Shown piece after piece: positions 24,701 through 43,345 of a stretch of DNA of 64,000 bases. Within the stretch, counting starts at the first letter, position 1. Every line of letters begins with the position of its first letter. The stretch is taken from positions 13,869,095 to 13,933,094 of the forward strand of contig OZ038439.1 in the NCBI GenBank assembly GCA_964036275.1, in the 5' to 3' direction. The notes under the pieces are model-generated. The model was given only the letters and a program-made list of their open reading frames with translations. It was not told the origin of the DNA and did no database searches. This DNA is from Litoditis marina. Taxonomy: Eukaryota; Nematoda; Chromadorea; Rhabditida; Rhabditidae. A program made the translations under genes and the position numbers.

Positions 24701-26789
24701 TTGTTTTTTCGCTGATGATCTAAAAATATATGGTTCTGATCCAAAAGTCATTCAAGACACCATTAACATAGTACATGATTGGTCTGTGCATTGGCGTCTT
24801 CCTCTCGCAGAAAACAAAATCAATGTACTCCATCTTGGCGCAAAAAATGCAAGAGAAAAGTACTACATCAATGGAAAAGCAATTGAAGCAAAAGAAGTGA
24901 TCAGAGATCTTGGAATCATGATTGACGAAAAGTTGAATTTTGAATCTCATATTAATCAACAGGTTGCCAAAGCTTCAGCGATTTCTACAAAAATAATTCG
25001 GTCCTTTTCTTTCTGCACCCCAAATGAGTATATGGCATTGTTCAACACTTATGTTTCTCCTATACTTCTTTACTGTTCTGAAGTCTTCAATCCAGCGTTG
25101 AACTCTAGGTTATCCTTAGTATTAGAAGGACCACTCAGAAGATTCACGGCTTCAGCGTTTCAAAAATGCCATGTTCAGTACGATTCATACACAGATCGCT
25201 TGAACCAATTGAATGAGAAACCGTTTTATTTCAGACGTGTTAAAAATGATTTGTTACAGGCTTACAAGATAAAGTCGGGCCTATCCCAACTACCCACCGT
25301 TCCATGGAAAAACAGTAACCTCCCGAGGGATAGGCATCGACTTGTATTGTGTGATAAAATATGTGATAACAATTGGTTTTTTCCGAGAGTTGTAAAATTG
25401 TGGAATTCGATAAGTAGAGATATTGGTAGATTGGAAAATATTAATCAGTTTAAGACCTATCTAGACGTTATTGATGTAGCTGTTTTATTTGAGAACATTC
25501 CATATGCGCTTCAATAGATGATGCGAGAAATCAACTGTTTCTCTAAAAAGCTCCCCTCAATCCGAAAATGAGAGAGTTATGCTCTCATCCCTTTGGGGAC
25601 TCAGTTTATTCCTAACATCTTGTAAAACTTCTTGTTCTATGTTTTATATATGCAGGAATAAATAATAATAATCTACGGTCTTTCAATGTGTTCTGATTAC
25701 TCATCGAATAATGAAATTAAATATGTTTTAATTCATACCCGAAATCGATTCCAGCCGCCTCCGTCTCTCCCAAAGCCACGGACACCGAGGCCGAGACGAT
25801 GAACATTGACCTCGTCACCGAGGCGCCGGCGACGGTGGAAGAACCAGTCATGGTGAAGACGCAGCAGGACAAGTCCAGCTGTCACATCAAACCCACTGAG
25901 GGTGAGTTTGAATACAAAATGCATTAACTTATTGAATGTATTGACTGAGAGTCGGTCAGAATGTCAAAACACATAAGTTGTTGTTTTGAACAAAATAGAG
26001 TCTGGAAGTTTTGGGATTGATGTTCGGGGTCAAAACGATCAGTTCCAAGTACATCTTCCACTGGGCACATCACATTAATTACAAGAGTAGTCTGATATCA
26101 AGGAGCTATAGAACATGCTGAGATAATGTTTAAAAAATCTACTTCTCTCAGTTGGGCTAAATTTCGTAATAATTTGTCTTGATTTTAGGTCGGGCCTGTC
26201 GTGAAGACGAGAAGGCGCCCCGCACGAATCTCCACTACTTCTTCTCCGCCAAGGACAACAGATGCAAACTCTACTTCTACAGGTAAACAGAGACGTTGAA
26301 ACATTTAAGTGCGGCAGCTATCAGTCACTTTTGCAGCGATTTCGTTGTTTTGGACCGGTTTTTGAGTAGAAAGTGTACTACTGTATGTATTTTTGCTTCG
26401 TGAAGTTTTAGATCGAGGACTCCTAGGAGTCCTAGGTAAGGCTCTGTGAACTGTTTACTTGGTATATTGGTAAAGGTGGTCGGGTTTTGATCTCGGTTCA
26501 CAAGTTCACAGGTTCGGACTCCATCTAACCGTAACCGTTCTTATCTTTTTCATTTTCAGAGGTTGCGGTGGAAACGCCAACCGATTCGAAAAGAAGGCCG
26601 ACTGTGAAGCTCTTTGCTTGGTGAGTTTATAAAGTCTTAATTTTGTTAGTTTGAACAAGTTGAGTAAACATCTTGATCAAAATTCCTGTCAAAAAAGCTG
26701 GTGGACTACTTTACGATTTCGAACCCATTTTGAACAGAACTGTTATGGAAACTACGTGTCTTTTCAATGAATTGTTTCAGTGTAAATGA
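283..26789 (+). CDS. mlt-11: Large secreted multi-Kunitz protease-inhibitor-like protein (MLT-11-like), 5' partial
   Basis: Forty-nine exons join without a phase break: 283-754, 999-1093, 1332-1428, 1670-1785, 2045-2149, 2433-2556, 2976-3079, 3298-3388, 3579-3693, 3922-4214, 5229-5308, 5713-5803, 7525-7604, 7895-8009, 8401-8529, 8808-8863, 8977-9085, 9345-9421, 9659-9824, 10162-10274, 10692-10842, 11230-15876, 16135-16226, 16561-16640, 16875-16984, 17196-17280, 17376-17482, 17719-18080, 18387-18467, 18732-18829, 19043-19181, 19375-19435, 19650-19768, 19986-20076, 20333-20435, 20684-20784, 20998-21118, 21330-21451, 21741-21860, 22143-22238, 22596-22702, 22931-23057, 23279-23373, 23621-23723, 23964-24080, 25755-25901, 26189-26282, 26560-26620, 26781-26789. 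The stop TGA is at 26787-26789. Ten Kunitz domains, a thyroglobulin type-1 domain, antistasin-like and lustrin-like modules and low-complexity linkers are visible. C. elegans MLT-11 is a Kunitz protein needed for moulting; the symbol is inferred from this architecture. Secretion is inferred from the disulfide-rich domains, since the N-terminus is off-window. Least certain are the starts at 11230 and 22596, chosen by phase. Alternative splicing of linker exons is possible and was not assessed. Confidence 0.85.
999..1428 (+). other. mlt-11: Thyroglobulin type-1 domain (exons 999-1093 and 1332-1428)
   Basis: The two exons read CERRRAA, then [17 protein letters not shown], then [16 protein letters not shown] and end near KPDCH. 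This is the G-x-FVP-x-C / G-x-F-x-x-VQC / C-x-CV-D-x-x-G pattern of PF00086. Many thyroglobulin type-1 domains inhibit cysteine proteases, so the protein may target two protease classes; that is inference. Confidence 0.85.
1670..2149 (+). other. mlt-11: Kunitz domain 1 (exons 1670-1785 and 2045-2149)
   Basis: All six cysteines are present: [10 protein letters not shown], then [13 protein letters not shown] and KRC. The residue after the second cysteine (P1) is Thr, so this is not a classic trypsin-type Lys/Arg site. The intron falls just after the third cysteine. Most Kunitz domains of this gene are split by an intron around that cysteine, which points to tandem exon-pair duplication. Confidence 0.88.
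2433..2556 (+). other. mlt-11: Lustrin-type Cys-rich module 1
   Basis: The exon encodes GEPL..., [13 protein letters not shown] and SVCCPEDK, the G-x-PL / CP-x-G-x-x-C / CCP pattern of nematode lustrin-type Cys-rich repeats, which are often interleaved with Kunitz domains. Length is about 41 residues. Its function is unknown. Confidence 0.7.
2601..2787. mobile_element. Foldback element with a 26-bp perfect palindrome
   Basis: The arms AAAGGGGGGCAGAAAGGAAA and (inverted) CTTTCCTCTCTGTCCCCCTC bound ~187 bp. Next to the left arm is a perfect palindrome (2625-2650) built on GGTACCCCGGGGTACC. It lies in an intron of the mlt-11-like gene. Non-coding. Confidence 0.7.
2976..3388 (+). other. mlt-11: Kunitz domain 2 (exons 2976-3079 and 3298-3388)
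   Basis: Six cysteines: [34 protein letters not shown]1 is Asp, unusual for a serine-protease inhibitor, so the domain may be structural or may inhibit something other than trypsin-like enzymes. Confidence 0.88.
3579..4214 (+). other. mlt-11: Linker exons rich in Thr, His, Pro and Arg
   Basis: Exons 3579-3693 and 3922-4214 encode low-complexity sequence with repeats such as [15 protein letters not shown] and [11 protein letters not shown]. There are no cysteines. The phase joins Kunitz 2 to Kunitz 3 without a break. Confidence 0.8.
4215..5228 (+). other. mlt-11: Intron, 1.0 kb, without recognised gene
   Basis: AT-rich. A short tandem pair of CAGCAAGATC-x-GTATCACG lies at about 4685-4725, and the words TTCACTGA and CACTAACGT recur around 4395-4470. 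A tiny AG...GT window at about 5020-5031 resembles a micro-exon, but 11 bases would break the frame. No gene was seen. Confidence 0.5.
5229..5803 (+). other. mlt-11: Kunitz domain 3 (exons 5229-5308 and 5713-5803)
   Basis: [19 protein letters not shown], then [17 protein letters not shown] and ECLAVC: all six cysteines. P1 is Arg, the canonical residue for trypsin-like targets, so this is one of the domains most likely to be an active inhibitor. The intron between the exons holds a tRNA-like repeat. Confidence 0.88.
5509..5585 (-). repeat. tRNA-derived SINE-like sequence, copy 1
   Basis: Read on the minus strand it has an internal A box (TAGCGCAGTGGTTAGCA) and, about 30 bases on, a B box (GGTTCGATTCC). 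These are the two RNA polymerase III promoter blocks of a tRNA. The flanks do not pair as a 7-bp acceptor stem, so it is not an intact tRNA gene. The neighbouring block ACACAGCAGAAAGTGAGATA (about 5613-5632) recurs beside the second copy at 10.6 kb, which supports one SINE family. Confidence 0.55.
5849..7256. mobile_element. Degenerate DNA element bounded by ~70-bp inverted repeats
   Basis: The block at about 5849-5920 (ACCCGGCAAACTAAAAGA, TTCGGAAAAGGCCATT, CTCCGCTTTTGGT) recurs inverted at about 7176-7256 with a few changes. The 1.3 kb between them has further weak internal inverted similarity (GGCAATTTC / GAAATTGCC near 6115 and 6915) and no intact transposase. A G+C-rich, CpG-containing insert lies at about 6420-6640. 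It sits in the mlt-11-like intron before Kunitz 4. Confidence 0.5.
7400..7524. mobile_element. Palindromic MITE, GGACGATTATGTGG family, copy 1
   Basis: A ~125-bp foldback from TTTAAAGAAGGACGATTATG to CATAATCGTCCTTCTTTAAG; the two halves pair along most of their length. Its last bases (CTTCTTTAAG) are also the 3' splice site of the exon starting at 7525. Four more copies lie in this window at 28.6, 45.1, 51.2 and 54.5 kb. Confidence 0.85.
7525..8009 (+). other. mlt-11: Kunitz domain 4 (exons 7525-7604 and 7895-8009)
   Basis: [44 protein letters not shown]1 is Asn. The exon start at 7525 is set by phase: the incoming single G plus CG opens the frame. The nearby AAG sites at 7534 and 7543 give the wrong phase. 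The resulting acceptor (TTTAAG) is non-consensus for worms and lies at the end of a MITE. Confidence 0.82.
8401..8863 (+). other. mlt-11: Kunitz domain 5 (exons 8401-8529 and 8808-8863)
   Basis: [44 protein letters not shown]1 is Thr. It is closely similar to Kunitz 4 (GVF-x-[21 protein letters not shown]), so the two are probably a recent tandem duplication. The intron here falls after GGCGG rather than at the third cysteine. Confidence 0.88.
8977..9824 (+). other. mlt-11: Two antistasin-like Cys-rich modules and a Pro-rich tail (exons 8977-9085, 9345-9421, 9659-9824)
   Basis: The first reads [18 protein letters not shown] and NGCPFCSCG; the second reads [24 protein letters not shown]. The spacing C-x4-C-x4/3-C ... 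GC-x2-C-x-C is that of antistasin-type inhibitors of serine proteases. The exon at 9659 then runs into a Pro/Ser-rich linker. The family assignment is from the cysteine pattern only. Confidence 0.62.
10162..10842 (+). other. mlt-11: Kunitz domain 6 (exons 10162-10274 and 10692-10842)
   Basis: [43 protein letters not shown]1 is Lys, the same as in BPTI, so this is a good candidate for a working trypsin-type inhibitor. The intron here is placed after CMQPV, before the second cysteine, unlike the other domains. Confidence 0.87.
10490..10560 (-). repeat. tRNA-derived SINE-like sequence, copy 2
   Basis: On the minus strand: GCCCGGTTGGTATAGCGGTT (A-box-like), a hairpin GTGGGCGCCTCCCAC, then GCCCGGTTAGAGTCTC (B-box-like with one change). 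The block ACACAGCACAAAGTGAGATA lies just beyond at about 10596-10615, matching the flank of copy 1. Confidence 0.5.
11230..15876 (+). other. mlt-11: Giant 4.6 kb exon of the mlt-11-like gene, low-complexity and internally repeated
   Basis: One open reading frame of about 1,549 codons. The first third is His/Gln/Pro/Ser-rich, the middle has internal duplications, and the last third is Ser/Thr/Glu-rich. A ~55-residue unit beginning DESVHSA / DESIHSA occurs twice (about 12059 and 12222). A ~72-residue unit with [18 protein letters not shown] / [18 protein letters not shown] occurs at about 13560 and 13780. No cysteine-rich domain was seen. The frame is open from 11220, but the incoming phase from exon 10692-10842 needs a start such as 11230 (after CCGAAG); the better-looking acceptor CCTATAG at 11219 gives the wrong phase. 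The exon ends at 15876 before GTGAGT. Confidence 0.85.
16135..16226 (+). other. mlt-11: Short Thr/Pro linker exon
   Basis: Encodes about 31 residues of the type [16 protein letters not shown], joining the giant exon to Kunitz 7 in phase. No cysteines. Confidence 0.75.
16561..16984 (+). other. mlt-11: Kunitz domain 7 (exons 16561-16640 and 16875-16984)
   Basis: [44 protein letters not shown]1 is Lys. The domain is intact. Confidence 0.88.
17196..17482 (+). other. mlt-11: Degenerate Kunitz domain 8, lacking cysteines 2 and 4
   Basis: Exons 17196-17280 and 17376-17482. The fold signature is clear ([42 protein letters not shown]). The second cysteine is replaced by Gly and the fourth by Lys. 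In BPTI these two positions (14 and 38) form the disulfide that braces the reactive-site loop; the other two pairs remain. Paired loss suggests a stable fold without the canonical inhibitory loop. Confidence 0.85.
17719..19435 (+). other. mlt-11: Linker exons, Thr/Pro-rich then acidic
   Basis: Exons 17719-18080, 18387-18467, 18732-18829, 19043-19181 and 19375-19435. A tandem heptad [15 protein letters not shown] is followed by acidic stretches ([20 protein letters not shown]) and Pro/Glu-rich sequence. No cysteines are present. All phases agree. Confidence 0.78.
19650..20076 (+). other. mlt-11: Lustrin-type Cys-rich module 2 (exons 19650-19768 and 19986-20076)
   Basis: Reads [35 protein letters not shown]: the C ... 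C ... CP-x3-x-C ... CCP spacing of lustrin/EB-type nematode modules. Confidence 0.65.
20333..20784 (+). other. mlt-11: Basic linker with possible furin-type cleavage sites
   Basis: Exons 20333-20435 and 20684-20784 encode [18 protein letters not shown] followed by QKRQKRQ. The clustered basic residues (RARR, KRQKR) resemble proprotein-convertase sites and would separate the last third of the protein from the rest. Cleavage is inference. The acceptor at 20332 is CATTTCAAG, non-consensus but required by phase. Confidence 0.65.
20998..21451 (+). other. mlt-11: Kunitz domain 9 (exons 20998-21118 and 21330-21451)
   Basis: [44 protein letters not shown]1 is Ser. The acceptor at 21329 (CATTCAAG) is an AAG site rather than CAG. 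Confidence 0.87.
22058..22135. repeat. Inverted repeat of CACGTTTTCA(C/G)GTGAACT words
   Basis: GGGGGTCATACACGTTTTCAGGTGAACT-like sequence is followed by a second CACGTTTTCACGTGAACT and TGACACCCCCC, giving short inverted ends (GGGGGTCA / TGACACCCCC) just before the exon at 22143. Confidence 0.55.
22265..22435. repeat. Degenerate tandem repeat of GTACAAGTTACATC words
   Basis: About eight imperfect copies of a ~14-20 bp unit built on (G)TACAAG(T/G)TACATC fill an intron of the mlt-11-like gene. No coding content. It looks like old slippage. Confidence 0.6.
23621..24080 (+). other. mlt-11: Acidic linker exons before Kunitz 10
   Basis: Exons 23621-23723 and 23964-24080 encode acidic sequence ([28 protein letters not shown]) without cysteines, joining the last lustrin module to the last Kunitz domain. 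Confidence 0.75.
24190..24275. repeat. Imperfect inverted repeat beside the LINE 5' junction
   Basis: TGTCAGCCAATTTGACTTATTCCGT-like sequence pairs imperfectly with ACGGAAAATAAGCTGACA. AAATGATAGC occurs both before it (about 24178) and at the LINE start (24277), so the two may be related to the insertion event. Confidence 0.4.
24276..25675 (+). mobile_element. 5'-truncated non-LTR retrotransposon (LINE) with an open reverse transcriptase frame
   Basis: One open frame of 412 codons (24279-25517). It encodes reverse transcriptase motifs in order: [46 protein letters not shown], and the catalytic FADDLKIYG. The frame then runs through a typical LINE C-terminal region to a stop. The fragment has no endonuclease, and a stop codon abuts the first Met, so it is 5'-truncated. 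The 3' end carries a short untranslated part and an (AAT)n-type tail at about 25660-25675 instead of poly(A), as in CR1/Sam-type elements of Caenorhabditis; the clade is inferred. It lies in sense orientation in an intron of the mlt-11-like gene. The open frame suggests a recent insertion. Confidence 0.88.
25755..26789 (+). other. mlt-11: Kunitz domain 10 and C-terminus (exons 25755-25901, 26189-26282, 26560-26620, 26781-26789)
   Basis: [43 protein letters not shown]. There are nine residues between cysteines 1 and 2 where eight is usual. P1 is Arg. The protein ends LCK after one further codon pair in a nine-base terminal exon, which is unusually small but has a good TGTTTCAG acceptor. Confidence 0.85.
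26455..26525 (+). repeat. tRNA-like sequence, copy 3
   Basis: Plus strand: TGGTATATTGGTAAAGGTGG (A-box-like) and, about 35 bases later, GGTTCGGACTCC (B-box-like). It lies inside the intron of Kunitz 10 next to a small palindrome (GACTCCTAGGAGTC, about 26418). It looks tRNA-derived, not an intact tRNA. Confidence 0.45.
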
Positions 26790-27980
26790 AGAAATTGATC
26801 GATAAATGAGTTTTATTAAACATTAATCTGGTTTTTTAAGAACGCCTAATGGCTGTCGCTGGAGCTTTCCACTTCCTGAACACGTGTAGACCCCCGCTTT
26901 CTCAGTTAATCAATTCTTTCTATCGATTTTTGTGTATTTTTGACTATTGTGATAGCTACTCAATCATATACATGTCATATGTGTTTCTATCCCGGAAACA
27001 CGAACCATTCCAAACTATGTTCTCTGACACGTCTGTGTCTCTCCATTTCCCATGCTCTTTCTCATCGTGTACCAAATCAAAGCATTCTAATAATTTGATC
27101 TAGTATTTGTATATCGAGTTTTGTTTTGTTATTTACCTCGTTCGTGCAATTTGCGTGTCGTCGTTCATTTTGGCCACGAATAAATTATAATAAAATTAAT
27201 TGTTATTGTTTACCCGAAACGCACAATGTGACAATTTGGAAATAGGAAAATGCTCGAAACAAAGGTTTCTATGAAATTATAAAATCACTCTACATTGCGA
27301 AGTCTTTACCAACATCAACTATTGCAGGTTTAAATGACAAAAACCAACATATACATATAATAATTGAAAAATAAATCAATTGAATGGTTTTTAGTCATTA
27401 CAAGACCGGTCTACAGGAAGTAATTGTTCAAGATAACTGTTCAAATCTGAAAGACTAGGTGACATTGTGAAGTTTCGTGAACGTGGGGGTTGATAAAGTT
27501 GTACACGTATATGACAGGCAAGAGTGAAACAGTGAATATGAGACAAAATTTGATAAATGTTCTGCTGAAACAAAGGAAAAACTAAAAAAATTCGGACATC
27601 AGATTAGCGATATCTAAATGTCTATATTTGGTTCCTCTTCTAATGAACCTAGATGCGGTGCCGAACCTACTGCTGTGTTAGACAGACTGCGTTCCGTATC
27701 TGAAATATAAAACAACTCTGGTAAATGTTTCTATCTTGTTCTTTTTCAAAAATTCCCGAGTTAAAATGAGACCGGCTTGGATTTTACATCAACATACTAA
27801 TGCATGCCATTGTAACCAACGTGAGAAGCAGAGAACTCTCGACTGGTTCATACAAAGAATGTTATATTTCCGACACTTTTCCGCTTTTGAATGTTTTTTA
27901 TATCCTACCGTCACATTTTTGATCTCCGCTTGTATATCACATGCTTGCATGTAAATAAATAAATCAATAAAAGACTCTTT
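26790..27980. other. Convergent intergenic region, 1.2 kb
   Basis: Holds the 3' UTRs of the two converging genes. AATAAA-type signals on the plus strand occur at about 27180 (GAATAAATTATAATAAAAT) and 27950-27970. Another possible signal near 26812 (ATTAAA) is closer to the mlt-11-like stop. No further gene was seen; the small open frames have no recognisable sequence. Confidence 0.5.
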
Positions 27981-40666
<12,686 letters not shown>

Positions 40667-40684
40667 CGCCTCATCTCAGATTGT

Positions 40685-40735
40685 AATTTGTAGTCTGAAC
40701 GATAGAATTGAGATACGACAGTTCAAACTACAATA
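40685..40735. repeat. Small hairpin repeat, TGTAGTTTGATC family, copy 2
   Basis: TTTGTAGTCTGAACGATAG faces GACAGTTCAAACTACAATAA, 15-50 bp upstream of the proposed SLC46-like start codon. Confidence 0.55.
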
Positions 40736-41871
40736 ATTTTCGGCAGATTGAATAAGCAGAAAGAGAGTTCGAATTGTAAACCACACCGCGCAAAACTTAG
40801 AGCCTGAACTAGAACTTCTAACAAGAATGGTTTCATAACAATCAACTAGTGAAATACACTATATACGTTTTTCAATTTGAAAATATTATGGCTGTAAAAC
40901 AGTGACAACGAAATATGTGCTGAATATTCCAGAATATTTTACCAACTAATTCGCCGAGATCCAGATATAAATGAAGAATAGTTCATGGATAGTGCAGAAC
41001 ATATATAGTTTGTTCTAAACTGAATAATGTTTATTCCGTTAAAGGAACCGTCAAGCTAAACTTTTAAAGTTTACAGTGTGTTATAAATAATAATATAAAT
41101 CTGTCAGATTAGTAAACAGGAATAATGAGGAGCATTTCTCACTAAATAGTGAAAATGACCGCTCGCATATACAACAAAAACTGGAAATCGACTAGCCGTA
41201 TTGATTTTTTATAGCGTCGTTTCACGGACAAATCAGCTGGTCACATTGATCTATGAACAAGACTAGGATTTGCACGTCACTTCTCATCATAAACAACACC
41301 CCAAGTTCTTATTTTGAAAGTACTAAGTTTTGCCTTGCTTGAAAGGCCATACCTTGCTTGAAACCAAATTTCTGTTAAAAATTACACAATTCCCCGTATA
41401 AAGTACATTGAGCAGTTCACGACCGACTAACTTGAAATTGAGTGAACTTCATATACTAATATAGATCTGACTCTCGTCATAGAATATTCAATATTTCATT
41501 GTAAAGTGTTGACTAAAGTTTGAAAATCAAGAAACCAAAGCAGTTTTGTACTACTTTTCATCTAATCATCTGATGAAATAAATAAAAAAACGTAGGTGGC
41601 TGCTACTTTCTGAGAACACCATAAAACGTATAAAGTAAGTATCTGCTCGGTGATAACATGAAATTCAGTCCAGTTTGGAGACGAAATACCCGTTATCTAC
41701 TCGAAAAGGGAAGATAAGACAATCTAACCGTTCCCCAACTATCAGAAAAGTCGTCAACTATTTTCAAACTAATACAAGTATGATCGAGATCAAATGTGCA
41801 GTCAGGCTTAAGTTGTACCAAGTGCCAATAGTATGCACTGTTGTAACCGTAGTACCCTCATTACGTGGCGG

Positions 41872-42189
41872 ATTACACAAGCAACCGGGTTGATATATCA
41901 ACCAAAAGTCAACCCGGTTGCTTTTGTAAAGAAAACTCGGTTGATTTCAGAGGCAACCAAAAAGCAACCAGATTGCTTCTGAGAAGCAACCAACCTCTGT
42001 TTACAAAAGCAACCTGGTTGATAATGAAATCAACAAGCCGTATTACTTCACACAACTCGGTTGATTTTGTAAAGAAAGGTTTGTTGGTTCTAAAAAGCAA
42101 TTCGGTTGCTTTTTGAAAGCAACCGAATTCTCTTTACAAAAGTAATCGGGTTTCTTTTTGGTTGATATCAACCCGGTTGCTTGTGTAAT
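41872..42189. mobile_element. 318-bp element made of nested AACCGGGTTG palindromes with inverted ends
   Basis: The outer ends are ATTACACAAGCAACCGGGTT and its inverse, AACCCGGTTGCTTGTGTAAT. Between them the words CAACC(C/A)GGTTGC and CTCGGTTGATTT recur in both directions at least eight times, so it can form several alternative hairpins. Non-coding. No target duplication was identified. Confidence 0.75.
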
Positions 42190-42361
42190 TGGCCTCTTTA
42201 CGTGACCCGTCAATTACAAGTACCGTTTTCCTTAGTTTCTTATTCTAAGGATATATCTCTTACTAGTCCGCTAGACCTCCTTCTAATTCTCATTAGGAAT
42301 TATTTATTGTCAATCCATGATGAACTAATATATCTTATACAGGGTTCTCCAACTACTATTC

Positions 42362-42537
42362 GCTCGTCCCGGTGCTGTCCCGGGACGGTACCAAGACATA
42401 CAGTAGAAATGGAGCGGACTCGCATAAATGATGACAAAATAGGAGACTATCATGCAAAAATACTCCATTTCTACCGTATATCTCGGTACCATCCCGGTAC
42501 AGTACCGGAACGTCCCGTTCTTGTACCTGGGACGAGC
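42362..42537. mobile_element. Foldback MITE with GTCCCGG arms
   Basis: Left arm GCTCGTCCCGGTGCTGTCCC and CAGTAGAAATGGAG; right arm CTCCATTTCTACCG and GGGACGAGC. The arms pair across a ~60-bp centre. GGTACC and CCCGGTAC words are frequent. Non-coding. Confidence 0.75.
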
Positions 42538-43345
42538 CGTCGCCTGAGTATAGAGAGCAAAGGGGGTAACCCACGCGACTGAGCCAGGCACGGCGGCTCA
42601 TCTTTTACTACTATGTTTTATGCCTCTTTTCACGAATGAACTTATATATTTTCGGTCTTCTGTTTCTTTCGGTCACAAAGTTGTGCTGCTTTTCTGTCCT
42701 AACTCGAGAATGTTCAGTACACCGATCAAACTACATTTTATTATAGTCACTTATGAACATGGTTGATTACAGAGGATGAAACTGTCTGCTATTTGCGAAA
42801 CTTATTCCTACAAGGTTGCGATGTTATTTACGAAATAATAAGTGATATTTGGAAAAAAATAGCAGGAACTTTCCCGGAAAAATGTTTCTGTTACTCTGAA
42901 CTTTCAAACCCAAAACAAAAGGCTTTATCCGAGTGTAACCGCACAAAAAACCCACAACTAATTACTCGACTAAAAAGATGTCATTATCACAATTCAACAA
43001 CGGAATTAACAATAAATGAAATATACTTAGACACGTACAACCAACTGACTGGTGGAAAATAAATAAAAGATTATACACGGAAAAACTAGATAAAGTGGGG
43101 TAAAGCAAATAAATTACCGAGCTGATAAAACTAAAACACATGGGCACAAGCTCTGCAGTTATTTGCAGCTGAAGAGAATACAAGAAAAGGGAATGCATCA
43201 CAGGAATAAAACCAAAAAACAACCAAACTACAAGTACAAACCATAACTATAGCTACATAGATAACCAGAACACAGAATAAACGTTGAAAAAACTAAAAAT
43301 ACAATCCGACTACAGTACCCCATTCCTGTATCCTCTAATCTCGCT

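Larger units (their letters stand above)
40667..43345. other. Intergenic region between the SLC46-like and glucosidase genes
   Basis: 2.7 kb, AT-rich, upstream of the SLC46-like gene and downstream of the glucosidase. It holds a TGTAGTTTG hairpin (40.7 kb), an AACCGGGTTG element (41.9 kb) and a GTCCCGG foldback (42.4 kb). The spacing is too large for a typical worm operon. No gene was seen. Confidence 0.55.
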
